A stretch of DNA of 64,000 nt from Pseudohalioglobus sediminis (GTDB lineage Bacteria > Pseudomonadota > Gammaproteobacteria > Pseudomonadales > Halieaceae), in the NCBI RefSeq assembly GCF_008370495.1, contig NZ_VTUX01000005.1, forward strand, positions 241,882-305,881, given 5' to 3'. The notes below the pieces were generated by a model that saw only the letters and a list, made by a program, of their open reading frames with translations, had not been told where the DNA came from and did not search any database. The position numbers were made by a program, and so were the translations under genes. Shown here in pieces: positions 44,431-54,724 of the stretch (positions are counted from its first letter, which is position 1; each line of letters begins with the position of its first letter).

Positions 44431-45030
44431 TTATTTCAGGCGCTTTACGCCAACGCTGCGTTTGGCGGCAACCAGCTCCATTTCGTAGAAACCAAATCGA
44501 TTAACTGAAATCGCCACTAGAGTATCGTCCCCGGAATACGTGTATCGACCCGAAACGCGTTGTTGCCAGACCTGGCCATTATCCAGGCGAAATATGGTTT
44601 TACCGCTCCATCCCTTGAACGGAGGCAAGACATTCGCCTGTAACTGTTTGCCTCGATCCTTCTCAGCGGGAGAAGGCTCGGGGAAGCCGAACCCGTCCAT
44701 TTGGGGCGTTGCCGCTTCCTCTGCACCGCCTGCTATCGCTCCAGTGGTGGCCACAGAGGCTTCCACTACGAGGGGGGCTTCAGGGCTTGCTTGTGGACTC
44801 GCCGAAACTGGCCGCTTGGCCAATTCCTGGCGACTTAGCCATGCATTGAGCGCCTCGATTTCTTCAGGGGTCAGCTTGTCCAGTCCCGCAGCGAGGTATT
44901 CCTCGGGAGACATCAATTGCTGGATTGATAGCCCTTTGCCGGGCGATTCTTCTGCAAGAATACTTGCCGTAAAGGCAATGCAGGCGCAGCTAATCGCTGT
45001 AGCCGTCGCTCTTAATTTCAACGTGTTCAT
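44431..45030 (-). CDS. Hypothetical exported protein
   Basis: A 199-residue protein I do not recognise as a named family. It has a signal peptide (about residues 1-26, ATAISCACIAFTASILA), then an acidic helix region with MSPEEYLAAGLDKLTPEEIE, a low-complexity Ala/Pro/Ser linker (about 75-110), and a C-terminal compact part with RLDNGQVWQQRVSGRYTYSG and ISVNRFGFYEMEL. It lies 30 bases downstream of the STN-type TonB receptor gene on the same strand, so it is probably the last gene of the FecIR-receptor unit. It may be a periplasmic accessory to uptake. Confidence 0.72.
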   Translation of the reverse strand: MNTLKLRATATAISCACIAFTASILAEESPGKGLSIQQLMSPEEYLAAGLDKLTPEEIEALNAWLSRQELAKRPVSASPQASPEAPLVVEASVATTGAIAGGAEEAATPQMDGFGFPEPSPAEKDRGKQLQANVLPPFKGWSGKTIFRLDNGQVWQQRVSGRYTYSGDDTLVAISVNRFGFYEMELVAAKRSVGVKRLK

Positions 45031-45060
45031 TGCTCTTCCGGATAATTGGCCTGGTGAAAA

Positions 45061-48000
45061 CTAGAACCTTTGATTGATGCGAGTATACCAGTATCGACCT
45101 CTCAACTCGTGCATTCGACCGTCGATATTGTCATTGAACGCAGATGTAGCGAGTGGCGCCTCCTCGTCGAGTAAATTGTCTATGCCCAGGGTGAGGCGCA
45201 GCCCATCTAGAAAACTGGCGGAATAGTTTAGCTGGACGTCGTGCACAATCCAGCTGTCAATTTCGCGAGTCTGCCGACTATCGGGGATGATTTCTTCCAT
45301 GTCGCTGATAAAATGCAGTTGATAGCTCGCTGACCAGCGCTCGCGCTGCCAGCGCATGCCCAGCTGCGACTTCCATTCCGGTATACCGCCAAGGCCCTCG
45401 GAGGCCTCGTCGCGGAAGGTGCCTGCCAGGTCCAGTTCCGGCGCCGTCCGATCCAGCCTGGCCAGGTATTCCCAGATCCAGCTGCCACTGCCACTGATGG
45501 TGAACTGCCCCCAGCGCCGCCCCGGCAGGTGCCAGGTGAAGGCCAGGTCCATGCCTCGCACTTCACGCTGGCCGATATTGAGGTTACTGGCTGTTACCAG
45601 GGTGAGGTTGCCCATGTCGTCGCGTGCAACGCGATCATCAAAGGCGCCGGTGAAGGCGTTCTGGTTGACGATAAACTGCGCACTCGAGGACACCACATCC
45701 TCCTGCTCTACAGAAAAATAGTCCATGGAGAACGCCAGGCCCGGTATCTCGACGGGTGTCAGCACGATGCCCAGGCTGTAGCTGTCTGAGGTCTCCGACT
45801 TCAGGTCGGCATTACCGCCCTTGAGCACCAGGAACTGGTTGCGGGTGGGGTCGGCCTGGCGGCTGCATCCGGGCAGGGTGTCGACATTGACCACCTGGGT
45901 GCAAGGGTCGTTGATAAAAGCCTGCTCCTCGGTATTGCCCTCGTAGAGCTCATTGAGGCTGGGCGCGCGAAACCCCTGCGCATAGTTACCGCGCAGCAGT
46001 ATGGAAGGGCTAGCCTGCCAGCGCAGGGCGAGTTTGGGATTGGTGGTGGTGCCGAAATCGCTGTAGTCGGACATACGCAATGCGGCTTCAACGTCGAGAC
46101 TGCGCAGGCCGTCTGCACTTTTCCACAGGGGCACGATAGTCTCCAGGTACAGTTCCATGACATTGCGGTCACCCCCCGTGGCCTCGAAGTTGGTGGCGCC
46201 GATAGTACTGGTGGAGGCGAGCAGTGCCGAGGGCTTCTTGCTGGTAGCCTCGCGCCGGTACTCCACACCGAAGGCCAGGTCTGTCCGCCCGGCGGGCATT
46301 CCCGCCAGCGCACGGGAAAAATTCATGGCTGTGCCGTAGAGCTTGGAGTAACCACTTACTTTCCCTGTTGTGCTTATATAGCGCGCCTGTTCCGGTGTGA
46401 TCGAACCCGAGGCACCGACCAGGTCCACGGCGATGCAGCCGTCTATCGCCAGGCCCAGGCAGTTGTCCGCAGGCCCGATGGCGCGAGCGAGACGGTCTGC
46501 GTTGACGATGCTGGTGGTGACCTCGGTGGCCTCGCTGCGGCTCCAGTTGTAGGCCACGTCCCAGTTCCAGTCGGCGAACAGGCCCTCGACCACGGCGCTG
46601 AACCGGGTCACCTCGGACTCGTTGCGCTGTCGCCGCTCCGGAAACTCCAACAGCCGCCGCCTGACATCGACCAGTTCCACGCCGAAGGGGTTGTAGAGAT
46701 TGTCGGCAGCAACCGCCAGGTCGGACTGCTCAAAGGCAGTGAATACCGGTGTGGGGGCCAGCGTGGAGGCGGCCTCGGTTTCCAGGTGGCTGAGCTCGAC
46801 AAAGCCGGTGATGCTCTCGTTGAAATCGTAGCTTGCATTGCTGTAGAGGCTGCGTCGCTCGAGCGGCACTACCGCGGTGGTGTAGTCCTGGTAATTGAAC
46901 AGGTCTTCGTCGCCAGCCTGCCTGTATCCGGCGCCGTCGGCGATCAGGGTGGGTCCCCCGGGAAGGGTGACGCGGGCATTGGGCGTCGCGCTGGAACGCT
47001 GGTCGGTGCCGCCAAGGGGCCGGGTATCCGCGCTGGCTGAGACATCGCGGTCGCGGCTGTAGAGGGGCTCCTGGTTGTACAGCGATGCGCTGATGAAAAA
47101 TGAGCCCTCCGGCAGCCCGGTGCCGTATTGCAGGGTCTGGGTAGAGGTCTCGAGGTCCCCCTGTTCGGCCTGTCCATAATAGGCTTCGGCCAGGAAGCCA
47201 TAAAAATCCCGTTTCATGATCACGTTGACGACACCGGCGATGGCATCCGAGCCATAGATGGCGGAGGCGCCATCCTTGAGGATCTCGATGCGTTCCACCG
47301 CGGCGGGCGGAATGCTGTTCAGGTCGACAGATTCGCCTGCGAGCCCGTCATTGGCCACGCGGCGGCCGTTTATCAACACCAGGGTGTTGCTGGCGGGCAG
47401 CCCGCGCAGGGTGACAGTGGCGGTGCCGTCACCCCCGTTGGAAATAGCTGTGCTGTTAGCGTTGCCCGAGACCGCTGGCACGAACTTGAGCAGTTCACCG
47501 AGGGTTTGCGCCCCGCTGAGCTCGATGTCGGGGGAGGACAGAATATCTACCGGTGCACCACCACTGTAGCCGGGTCGCCGAATACGCGAGCCGGTGACAT
47601 GGGTGCCATAGACATAGGTTTGTTCCAGGCCGGGCACGTAGATGGGGTACTGGTCCAGCATCTCCCGCGGCGAGGGACAACCCAGCGCCGCCGCGCAATC
47701 CAGTGCAAATACCGCGATGACTCGATCATCAACCAGTTCCCAGCCCAGGTTGGTGCCCAGCAGCAGCGTATCCAGTGCCTCGGAGGTCTTCACGGTTCCG
47801 ACCACTTCCGGTGCCGGCAGTTCGCGCACGACCTGGTCGGAAAAAACCACCGAGAGGCCGCTTTGCTGGCTGAGTTGAATCAGTGCCGATGCCAGCTGTG
47901 GCGCTTCAATATTGTACTGGATGGGCGCCGTGGCGAGGGGGTCTGACGCCAGTGCCGGGGTGTGATTCAGGCTCAAGCCCAGCGCCAGCAGGGCTGGGCG

Positions 48001-48090
48001 CCAGTAAGACAGCTTGCCCGATAGCCTCACCGGGTCTGGCGCAAATGCGGTGAACATAGCTGGCCTGACTGTGGGTTGGTCGCAACCCAT
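45061..48090 (-). CDS. TonB-dependent receptor with N-terminal STN signalling domain
   Basis: A 1009-residue FecA-like receptor. After a signal peptide (ending near PALA-SD) comes the secretin/TonB short N-terminal domain, about residues 55-130: YNIEAPQLASALIQLSQQSG and DTLLLGTNLGWELVDDRVIA. This domain contacts a FecR anti-sigma regulator. The plug follows with TYVYGTHVTGSRIRR, QTLGELLKFVPAV, GLPASNTLVLINGRRVA and ERIEILKDGASAIYGSDAIA. The barrel ends TRINQRF with terminal Phe. FecR and FecI-type genes lie directly upstream on the same strand, so ligand binding probably induces its own transcription. Ligand unknown. An internal ATG at 48057 is an alternative start. Confidence 0.93.
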   Translation of the reverse strand: MGCDQPTVRPAMFTAFAPDPVRLSGKLSYWRPALLALGLSLNHTPALASDPLATAPIQYNIEAPQLASALIQLSQQSGLSVVFSDQVVRELPAPEVVGTVKTSEALDTLLLGTNLGWELVDDRVIAVFALDCAAALGCPSPREMLDQYPIYVPGLEQTYVYGTHVTGSRIRRPGYSGGAPVDILSSPDIELSGAQTLGELLKFVPAVSGNANSTAISNGGDGTATVTLRGLPASNTLVLINGRRVANDGLAGESVDLNSIPPAAVERIEILKDGASAIYGSDAIAGVVNVIMKRDFYGFLAEAYYGQAEQGDLETSTQTLQYGTGLPEGSFFISASLYNQEPLYSRDRDVSASADTRPLGGTDQRSSATPNARVTLPGGPTLIADGAGYRQAGDEDLFNYQDYTTAVVPLERRSLYSNASYDFNESITGFVELSHLETEAASTLAPTPVFTAFEQSDLAVAADNLYNPFGVELVDVRRRLLEFPERRQRNESEVTRFSAVVEGLFADWNWDVAYNWSRSEATEVTTSIVNADRLARAIGPADNCLGLAIDGCIAVDLVGASGSITPEQARYISTTGKVSGYSKLYGTAMNFSRALAGMPAGRTDLAFGVEYRREATSKKPSALLASTSTIGATNFEATGGDRNVMELYLETIVPLWKSADGLRSLDVEAALRMSDYSDFGTTTNPKLALRWQASPSILLRGNYAQGFRAPSLNELYEGNTEEQAFINDPCTQVVNVDTLPGCSRQADPTRNQFLVLKGGNADLKSETSDSYSLGIVLTPVEIPGLAFSMDYFSVEQEDVVSSSAQFIVNQNAFTGAFDDRVARDDMGNLTLVTASNLNIGQREVRGMDLAFTWHLPGRRWGQFTISGSGSWIWEYLARLDRTAPELDLAGTFRDEASEGLGGIPEWKSQLGMRWQRERWSASYQLHFISDMEEIIPDSRQTREIDSWIVHDVQLNYSASFLDGLRLTLGIDNLLDEEAPLATSAFNDNIDGRMHELRGRYWYTRINQRF

Positions 48091-48169
48091 TGATAGAGCT
48101 AAGTATTTTATGGAACAGCACGCGCAGGAAAAGCCCCGCGATAGGGGTCCCGTAAGAGGTCTTTATAGC

Positions 48170-49144
48170 TTACTGGCCGGCTTTGAGCAACCGCACAGAG
48201 GCGTCGTCGAGTTCCTCGGTTTCCAGGTCCAGGCTGAGTGCCAGGGCGCGCAGGGTGGCATCCGGTTGATCGAGGTCGAACACCCCGGAGACGCTCATTG
48301 CGGCGACGTCCGGGTCGGTCACCACGATATTCTTGTCGTAGTAGCGCTGGATTTGTGCGACCAGGTCCAGCAGAGGCATCTCACGGGCCACCAGTTGCCC
48401 GCTGCGCCAGGCCAGCTGTTGCGCAATGTCAGAGGTGCTGACCTGCCACCTGCCGGGGTTGACGAGCAGGCGCTGATCCTTGCGCAATACTTCGGCCGTG
48501 GCCGCGCGAGCGCCGGTCTCTCCCAATTCAGTGACCCTCACCACACCTTCAGTCACGGTGATATCGGTGGTCCCGTTATGAACATAGACATTGAACGCGG
48601 TGCCAATGGCGGTAATGCGCGCCTCACCGGCGTCTACATGAAACGGGCGCTCCTGGTCGGGTTTGACCTGGAACCAGGCCTCGCCGCGCTTCAGGGTGAT
48701 GAGGCGCTCGTCGTCTGCGTAGGTGACCTCAAGGCTGGACCCTGTGTTCAGCAGTGCGCGCGAACCGTCCTGGAGTGCTATATCACGGCGTTCGCCCGTT
48801 GCTGTCTGGTACTGTGCGGTAACGGGTTCAGGGCTGGTGAGCGGCCACAGGAACACGGCCAGCACCAGGCAGGCCGCGGCGGCCAGCGCCGTCGGCAGCC
48901 AGTTTCTGTTGTTGGCAGCTTCCGGCAATGCCTCGGTTGCCAATGGCATATGGCGCACGACGCCAAGGTCATCCCAGAGGGCCAGGGCTTCGTCCATGGC
49001 GCGCCGATTGGCATCGCTTTCCGCCAGCCACAGTGCGAAGGCCTGTCGGTCTTGCTCTGACGCGGAATCGGAGCGCAGGTGGGCCACCCAGCCCAGGGCT
49101 GTGTCCACGGTTTGCTCAAACTGTAGCTGGTTATTCTGATCCAT
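48170..49144 (-). CDS. FecR family anti-sigma regulator
   Basis: A 324-residue inner-membrane regulator passing the receptor signal to the ECF sigma factor. The N-terminal cytoplasmic part (about 1-85) has ALGWVAHLRSDSASEQDRQA and the FecR_N-like FALWLAESDANRRAMDEALA. One membrane helix follows (LPTALAAAACLVLAVFLWPL, about 90-108). The periplasmic FecR domain has DIALQDGSRALLNTGSSLEV, RRLITLKRGEAWFQV-like core segments and a terminal STN-like part. ATG at 49144 is used because the family-like sequence begins QNNQLQFEQT; a start at 49252 is unlikely. It sits between the sigma factor and its receptor. Confidence 0.88.
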   Translation of the reverse strand: MDQNNQLQFEQTVDTALGWVAHLRSDSASEQDRQAFALWLAESDANRRAMDEALALWDDLGVVRHMPLATEALPEAANNRNWLPTALAAAACLVLAVFLWPLTSPEPVTAQYQTATGERRDIALQDGSRALLNTGSSLEVTYADDERLITLKRGEAWFQVKPDQERPFHVDAGEARITAIGTAFNVYVHNGTTDITVTEGVVRVTELGETGARAATAEVLRKDQRLLVNPGRWQVSTSDIAQQLAWRSGQLVAREMPLLDLVAQIQRYYDKNIVVTDPDVAAMSVSGVFDLDQPDATLRALALSLDLETEELDDASVRLLKAGQ

Positions 49145-49288
49145 CTTCTCTGGCACAGCCTCCTGCCGTGTCCATTGCTGCCGCGCGTGTAAAGCTGCGT
49201 TGAAAGTATAGTAGTTGTTTGTTTGAAACGATTGAGCCGGGCATTTCCTCAACTGAAAAAGTGAAAGTATTGTGCATCTAACGCCCGG

Positions 49289-49864
49289 TCACTCATCATC
49301 CTTGTTGTCCTGCGCGGCCAGTTTGCTGCGGCAGTGTCGCAGTGCCTGCAGAATGTACTTCTCAACGCTGGATACCGACACCTGCATCTGTTCCGCAATG
49401 GCGCTGTAGGGCATCCCGTTCTGGCGGTGCAGGAGAAATGCCTGCTTGGCCTTGAAAGGGAGCTCCTCGAGGGCCTGGTTTATCGCCTTGAGTCGCTGCC
49501 TGGCACCAAGTATCTGTTCTGGTGAGGCACCCGCGGCGTTGACGTCGGCGGGTTCACCGTCGACTACCTGGCTTTTTTCCGAGCGCAAGAAACGGAAGTG
49601 GAGCTGCCGCCGACGCAACTGGTCGGTAGCCAGGTTGGTTGCAACCTGAAACAGGAATGCCCGTGCATTATCGAGATTCTCTGGCTGCTCCAGCCGGTGC
49701 AGGCGGATATAGGCCTCCTGGGCCAGCTCTGCCGCATCCTCCGGGTTATCGAGTTTGCGTGCCAGATACCTTTCCAGTAGTACACCGTGTTCGGCGACCA
49801 GGTCGGCAATGAACTTGTCTTTCTCGCGAGTCACTTTGGCATCATGCCACCGCAGGGAGGTCAA
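49289..49864 (-). CDS. ECF-type RNA polymerase sigma factor (FecI family)
   Basis: A 191-residue ECF sigma factor. Region 2 lies at about residues 20-85: LLERYLARKLDNPEDAAELA, QEAYIRLHRLEQ, NARAFLFQVATNLATDQLRR. Region 4 lies at about 120-175: QALEELPFKAKQAFLLHRQN, GMPYSAIAEQMQVSVSSVEK, YILQALRHCRSKL. The FecI/FecR/receptor order shows it is the cell-surface-signalling sigma for the adjacent receptor. The start is TTG after GGGG; a GTG eleven codons later is an alternative. It lies downstream of serA on the same strand, 23 bases after its stop. Confidence 0.9.
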   Translation of the reverse strand: MTSLRWHDAKVTREKDKFIADLVAEHGVLLERYLARKLDNPEDAAELAQEAYIRLHRLEQPENLDNARAFLFQVATNLATDQLRRRQLHFRFLRSEKSQVVDGEPADVNAAGASPEQILGARQRLKAINQALEELPFKAKQAFLLHRQNGMPYSAIAEQMQVSVSSVEKYILQALRHCRSKLAAQDNKDDE

Positions 49865-49887
49865 TGACCATCCCCGGGGTGAGGTTG

Positions 49888-51117
49888 CTAGAACAGCACT
49901 CGTGAGCGAATGGTGCCGTCAATGGCTGCCAGCCTGGCCAGCGCGACGTCGCTGTACTCCGCATCGACATCGATGACAACATAACCGATCGCGTCATTGG
50001 TCTGCAGGTACTGCGCCGAGACATTGACACCGGTCTGCGAGAACACGTTATTGATGGCGCTCATAATGCCCGGCACGTTGTGGTGGATATGCAGCAGACG
50101 GTGGCTGCCAGCGTGCTCGGGCAGGGCAACCTCCGGGAAATTCACCGAAGACGTGGTGGTGCCGTTGTCGGAATACCTGGCGAGTTTCTCCGCTACTTCC
50201 ATGCCGATATTTTCCTGCGCTTCCACCGTGCTGCCGCCGATATGCGGTGTCAGGAAGGTGTTATCGAAACGGCGCAAAGGTGACACGAACTCATCGTCAT
50301 TCGATCTGGGTTCTAGCGGGAAGACGTCGATGCCGGCGCCGCCCAGTTTGCCCTCAGACAGCGCGTCCGCCAGCGCATCGATGTCCACCACGGTGCCACG
50401 GGAAGCGTTGATCAGGATGGCCCCGTCCTGCATCTGCGCCAGTTCATTGGCGGCGATCATATTCTGTGTGGCGCCGGTTTCAGGTACGTGCAGGCTGACC
50501 ACGTCCGAGTGGGCAAGCAGGTGGCTGAGGCTGGGCACCTGGCGGGCGTTACCCAGTGGCAACTTGTTTACCACGTCGTAAAACTGAACCTGCATGCCCA
50601 GTCCCTCGGCGATAACGCCCAACTGCATGCCGATATTGCCATAGCCGATGATGCCCAGTTTCTTGCCGCGAATTTCGAAGGCGTTGACCGCCGACTTCTG
50701 CCACTCGCCGCGGTGCGCTGCGGCATTTTTTTCCGCCACGCCGCGCAACAGTAGAATGGCTTCGGCAATCACCAGTTCTGCCACGCTACGGGTGTTGGAA
50801 AAAGGCGCATTGAACACGGCGATGCCGCGCCGCGTGGCTGCCGCGAGGTCCACCTGGTTGGTGCCAATGCAGAAGCAGCCCACCGCGACCAGCTTCCTGG
50901 CGGCATCGAACACCTCTTCCGTCAGCTGGGTGCGCGAGCGAATGCCGACAAAATGCGCGCCGGCAATCGCCTGTTTCAGCTCTTCGGGAGGCAGTGCCTT
51001 CTTGTGCAACTCGATATTGGTGTATCCATCCCGCTGCAGCGCTTCCACTGCCGAGGGGTGGACTCCTTCCAGCAGCAGAAACTTGATCTTGTCCTTGGGC
51101 AGTGACTGTAGGGCCAT
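49888..51117 (-). CDS. serA: D-3-phosphoglycerate dehydrogenase
   Basis: First step of serine synthesis: oxidises 3-phosphoglycerate to 3-phosphohydroxypyruvate, and in several bacteria also reduces 2-oxoglutarate to D-2-hydroxyglutarate. The 409-residue protein matches E. coli SerA (410). It has an NAD-binding core with KKLGIIGYGNIGMQLGVIAE (about 151), NASRGTVVDIDALADALSEG (about 235), the catalytic His in LTPHIGGSTVEAQENIG (about 291) and a C-terminal ACT serine-sensing domain with GIMSAINNVFSQTGVN. It is divergent from the D-2-hydroxyglutarate dehydrogenase gene and has an intrinsic-terminator hairpin just upstream. Confidence 0.96.
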   Translation of the reverse strand: MALQSLPKDKIKFLLLEGVHPSAVEALQRDGYTNIELHKKALPPEELKQAIAGAHFVGIRSRTQLTEEVFDAARKLVAVGCFCIGTNQVDLAAATRRGIAVFNAPFSNTRSVAELVIAEAILLLRGVAEKNAAAHRGEWQKSAVNAFEIRGKKLGIIGYGNIGMQLGVIAEGLGMQVQFYDVVNKLPLGNARQVPSLSHLLAHSDVVSLHVPETGATQNMIAANELAQMQDGAILINASRGTVVDIDALADALSEGKLGGAGIDVFPLEPRSNDDEFVSPLRRFDNTFLTPHIGGSTVEAQENIGMEVAEKLARYSDNGTTTSSVNFPEVALPEHAGSHRLLHIHHNVPGIMSAINNVFSQTGVNVSAQYLQTNDAIGYVVIDVDAEYSDVALARLAAIDGTIRSRVLF

Positions 51118-51164
51118 GACCGTCGAATCCTGTATGTAAAGCGCCCTGGCGAGTAAACCGGGCT

Positions 51165-51197
51165 AAAAAAAGGGCGCGTATGTTACCATACGCGCCC
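51165..51197 (-). terminator. Intrinsic terminator-like hairpin upstream of serA
   Basis: On the minus strand GGGCGCGTATG, a four-base loop and CATACGCGCCC form a perfect 11-bp stem followed by seven T residues, 48 bases before the serA start codon. On the plus strand no T-run follows the stem, so it terminates only leftward transcription. It could be an insulator against antisense read-through or an attenuator in a long serA leader. Confidence 0.75.
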
Positions 51198-51239
51198 CCT
51201 GAATCTGCCCCCTGTGAAAAATACCGGAGGATACGTCCC

Positions 51240-52640
<1,401 letters not shown>

Positions 52641-52661
52641 CGGGGAAGCCGTGACAGTTTC

Positions 52662-53639
52662 CTAGAGCAACCGCAGGGGTTCTTCCTGCAGTGCGGCGAG
52701 CTGCTCGCGCAGCTCGAGAATGTGTTCGGCCCAATAGCGCTCCGAGTTGAACCAGGTAAAGGCCCTGGGGAAAGCGGGGTCGTCCCAGCGTCGCGCCAGC
52801 CAGGCGGCATAGTGGACCAGGCGCAATGTGCGCAGGGGCTCTATCCAGCGCAGTTGACGGGCGTCAAAGTCACAGAATTCCGCATACCCCTCGACCAGTT
52901 CCGCCAGTTGCAGTTCGCGCTCATGGCGTTCGCCGTTGAGGAACATCCACAGGTCCTGGATTGCCGGCGCCATGACACAATCATCCAGGTCGACGAAGTG
53001 GGCTACCTCGTCGCGCCAGAGGATATTGCCCACGTGGCAGTCGCCATGTACACGGATTTCGTCAGCCTCGCCGGGTTGATAAGCCGCTTGGACGCTGGAT
53101 AAGAGGTCAGCGGTAAGGGATTCGTAAGCGGGTTGCAGTTCCCTGGGTATGAAATCGGCGAGCAGCAATTCGCGACTCTCCGCCAGCATGCGCTCAATGC
53201 AGATGCGCTGGCGGTGCCTGAAGCGGCTGGCTTTGCCAACGGCGTGAATGCGGCCCAGCGTGCGACCCAGTATGAACATGTTGTCCAGGTTATCCAGTTC
53301 CGGTGGGTAACCGCCGCGTCTCTGGAACAGGGCGAACAGGAAGCCGTCGTGCTGGTGCAGGCTGGTACCGGTCTTGTCCACCAGCGGGGCGACCACGGAT
53401 ATGTCGGCGGCCTGCAGCTCCAGGCTGAATGCGTGTTCTTCCAGGATCTGCTCGCGGGACCAGCGTTGCGGACGATAAAATTTGGCGATAACGGGGTCAG
53501 CGTCTTCCAGGCCTACCTGGTACACGCGGTTTTCATAACTGTTCAGCGCCAGCAGCCTGGCGTCGGACAGGTAGCCGGCGGACTCAACCGCATCGATAAC
53601 CGCATCGGGGGTCAGCCTGTCATAGGGGTGGGTATTCAT
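52662..53639 (-). CDS. srkA: Stress response serine/threonine protein kinase (YihE/RdoA)
   Basis: A 325-residue kinase of the choline-kinase-like fold, related to SrkA, which protects E. coli and Salmonella under envelope and oxidative stress. Motifs: LNSYENRVYQVGLEDADPVI (about 28) with KFYRPQRWSREQI, FRHRQRICIERML, the catalytic VHGDCHVGNILW (about 195) and VDLDDCVMAPAIQDLWMFLN (about 213). Its ATG overlaps the stop of modC by 4 bases, so it is co-transcribed with the molybdate transporter, an unusual pairing. Length matches SrkA (328). Confidence 0.92.
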   Translation of the reverse strand: MNTHPYDRLTPDAVIDAVESAGYLSDARLLALNSYENRVYQVGLEDADPVIAKFYRPQRWSREQILEEHAFSLELQAADISVVAPLVDKTGTSLHQHDGFLFALFQRRGGYPPELDNLDNMFILGRTLGRIHAVGKASRFRHRQRICIERMLAESRELLLADFIPRELQPAYESLTADLLSSVQAAYQPGEADEIRVHGDCHVGNILWRDEVAHFVDLDDCVMAPAIQDLWMFLNGERHERELQLAELVEGYAEFCDFDARQLRWIEPLRTLRLVHYAAWLARRWDDPAFPRAFTWFNSERYWAEHILELREQLAALQEEPLRLL

Positions 53640-54724
53640 ACCGCATCGCCCGCTTCGGAGAGCAGGGCGACACTCTTGATCTGGGCAAATACCCTGTCAC
53701 CCGGGGCCAGCTGCAAGCGCTCCGCCGACTTGCGCGTTATCCGCGCCAGCAGGAACTGCTTGCCCAGTGCCAGCCGCAGCATCAGCTGGGCGCCTCCGCT
53801 GGTCGTGATTTCAGCAATGGTGACCGGGAGAATATTGAGTATGCTGCTTTGCGCGGGCCGCTCGCGACAGATACTGACGTCGCGGGCGGGAATGCGCAGG
53901 CGCCGGCTCGAGCCGGGAGCTTGTGGCAGCAGGTTCACGTAAAGCACTTGTTCTTCTACCTCGATTTCCGTTAGCCCAAAGTGCGTGTCCTGGGCCTTGA
54001 TATGGCCGCTTACGATGGCGGCGGCCTGTTCCTCATGGGCGAGCTGGGTGTCCAGTCGCGAGGACATCTCCATCATGGGTCCTGAATCGACCAGCTTGCC
54101 CTTTTGCAGTAGCAGCAGGTCATCGGCCAGTTGACCGAGTTCTTCGATATCGTGACTGACATAAATCATGGGTAGGTCCACCTGGTTCGCGATCTCCTGT
54201 AACAGGGTCAGGCACTCGGCGCTGGCCATTGGGTCGAGGTTGGCCAGTGGCTCGTCGAGCAATAGCAGCTGTGGCGCGCTGCACAGGGCTCGCCCGATGG
54301 CAACACGTTGCTGTTGCCCCGCTGACAGTGTATCCGGCTTTTGCGGCAGCAACTCGTCAATACCGAGTAGTGCTTGCAGGCGATCCCGCTCCAGTGCCGG
54401 CCTTCCCCTGGCGCGTTGGCTGGCGTAGTCCAGGTTGCCGGCGACGGTGAGGTGAGGGAACAGCCGCGCGTCCTGGAACACGTAGCCAATGCGGCGGCGC
54501 CACACGGGAACGGCTTGTCCATGGCCAAGCCACTGCTGGCCACGAAAGCTGATCTGGCTGCCGTCGCCCGGTTCGCGCAGGCCGGCGATGCAGTCCAGCA
54601 GTGTGCTTTTGCCACTGCCGCTGGGGCCGTATAACGCGGTTACGCCCTGGTCGGCGATGCTGCTCTGCAACTGGAGCTGGAAGCCCTGTTGACCCGTGCA
54701 GTGCAGGTCCAGGTCAAGACTCAT
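53636..54724 (-). CDS. modC: Molybdate ABC transporter ATP-binding protein
   Basis: ATPase subunit of the molybdate importer. The 362-residue protein has Walker A GPSGSGKSTLLDCIAG (about 35), the ABC signature LSAGQQQRVAIGRAL (about 126), Walker B LLLLDEPLANLD (about 149) and H-loop IYVSHDIEELGQLA. A C-terminal TOBE domain follows (about 285-355), typical of ModC. The ATG at 54724 overlaps the modB stop by 4 bases; the ATG at 54739 adds five residues and is less likely. It overlaps srkA. Confidence 0.94.
   Translation of the reverse strand: MSLDLDLHCTGQQGFQLQLQSSIADQGVTALYGPSGSGKSTLLDCIAGLREPGDGSQISFRGQQWLGHGQAVPVWRRRIGYVFQDARLFPHLTVAGNLDYASQRARGRPALERDRLQALLGIDELLPQKPDTLSAGQQQRVAIGRALCSAPQLLLLDEPLANLDPMASAECLTLLQEIANQVDLPMIYVSHDIEELGQLADDLLLLQKGKLVDSGPMMEMSSRLDTQLAHEEQAAAIVSGHIKAQDTHFGLTEIEVEEQVLYVNLLPQAPGSSRRLRIPARDVSICRERPAQSSILNILPVTIAEITTSGGAQLMLRLALGKQFLLARITRKSAERLQLAPGDRVFAQIKSVALLSEAGDAV

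Noticed and set aside
45061..48090. Possibility that the two TonB receptors are recent duplicates
   Set aside because: They share only family motifs in the plug; one has an STN domain and the other does not, and codon use differs.
48091..48169. Terminator between fecR and the STN receptor gene
   Set aside because: The CCCC/GGGG stem near 48140-48155 is only four to five base pairs with a short T-run; too weak to call.
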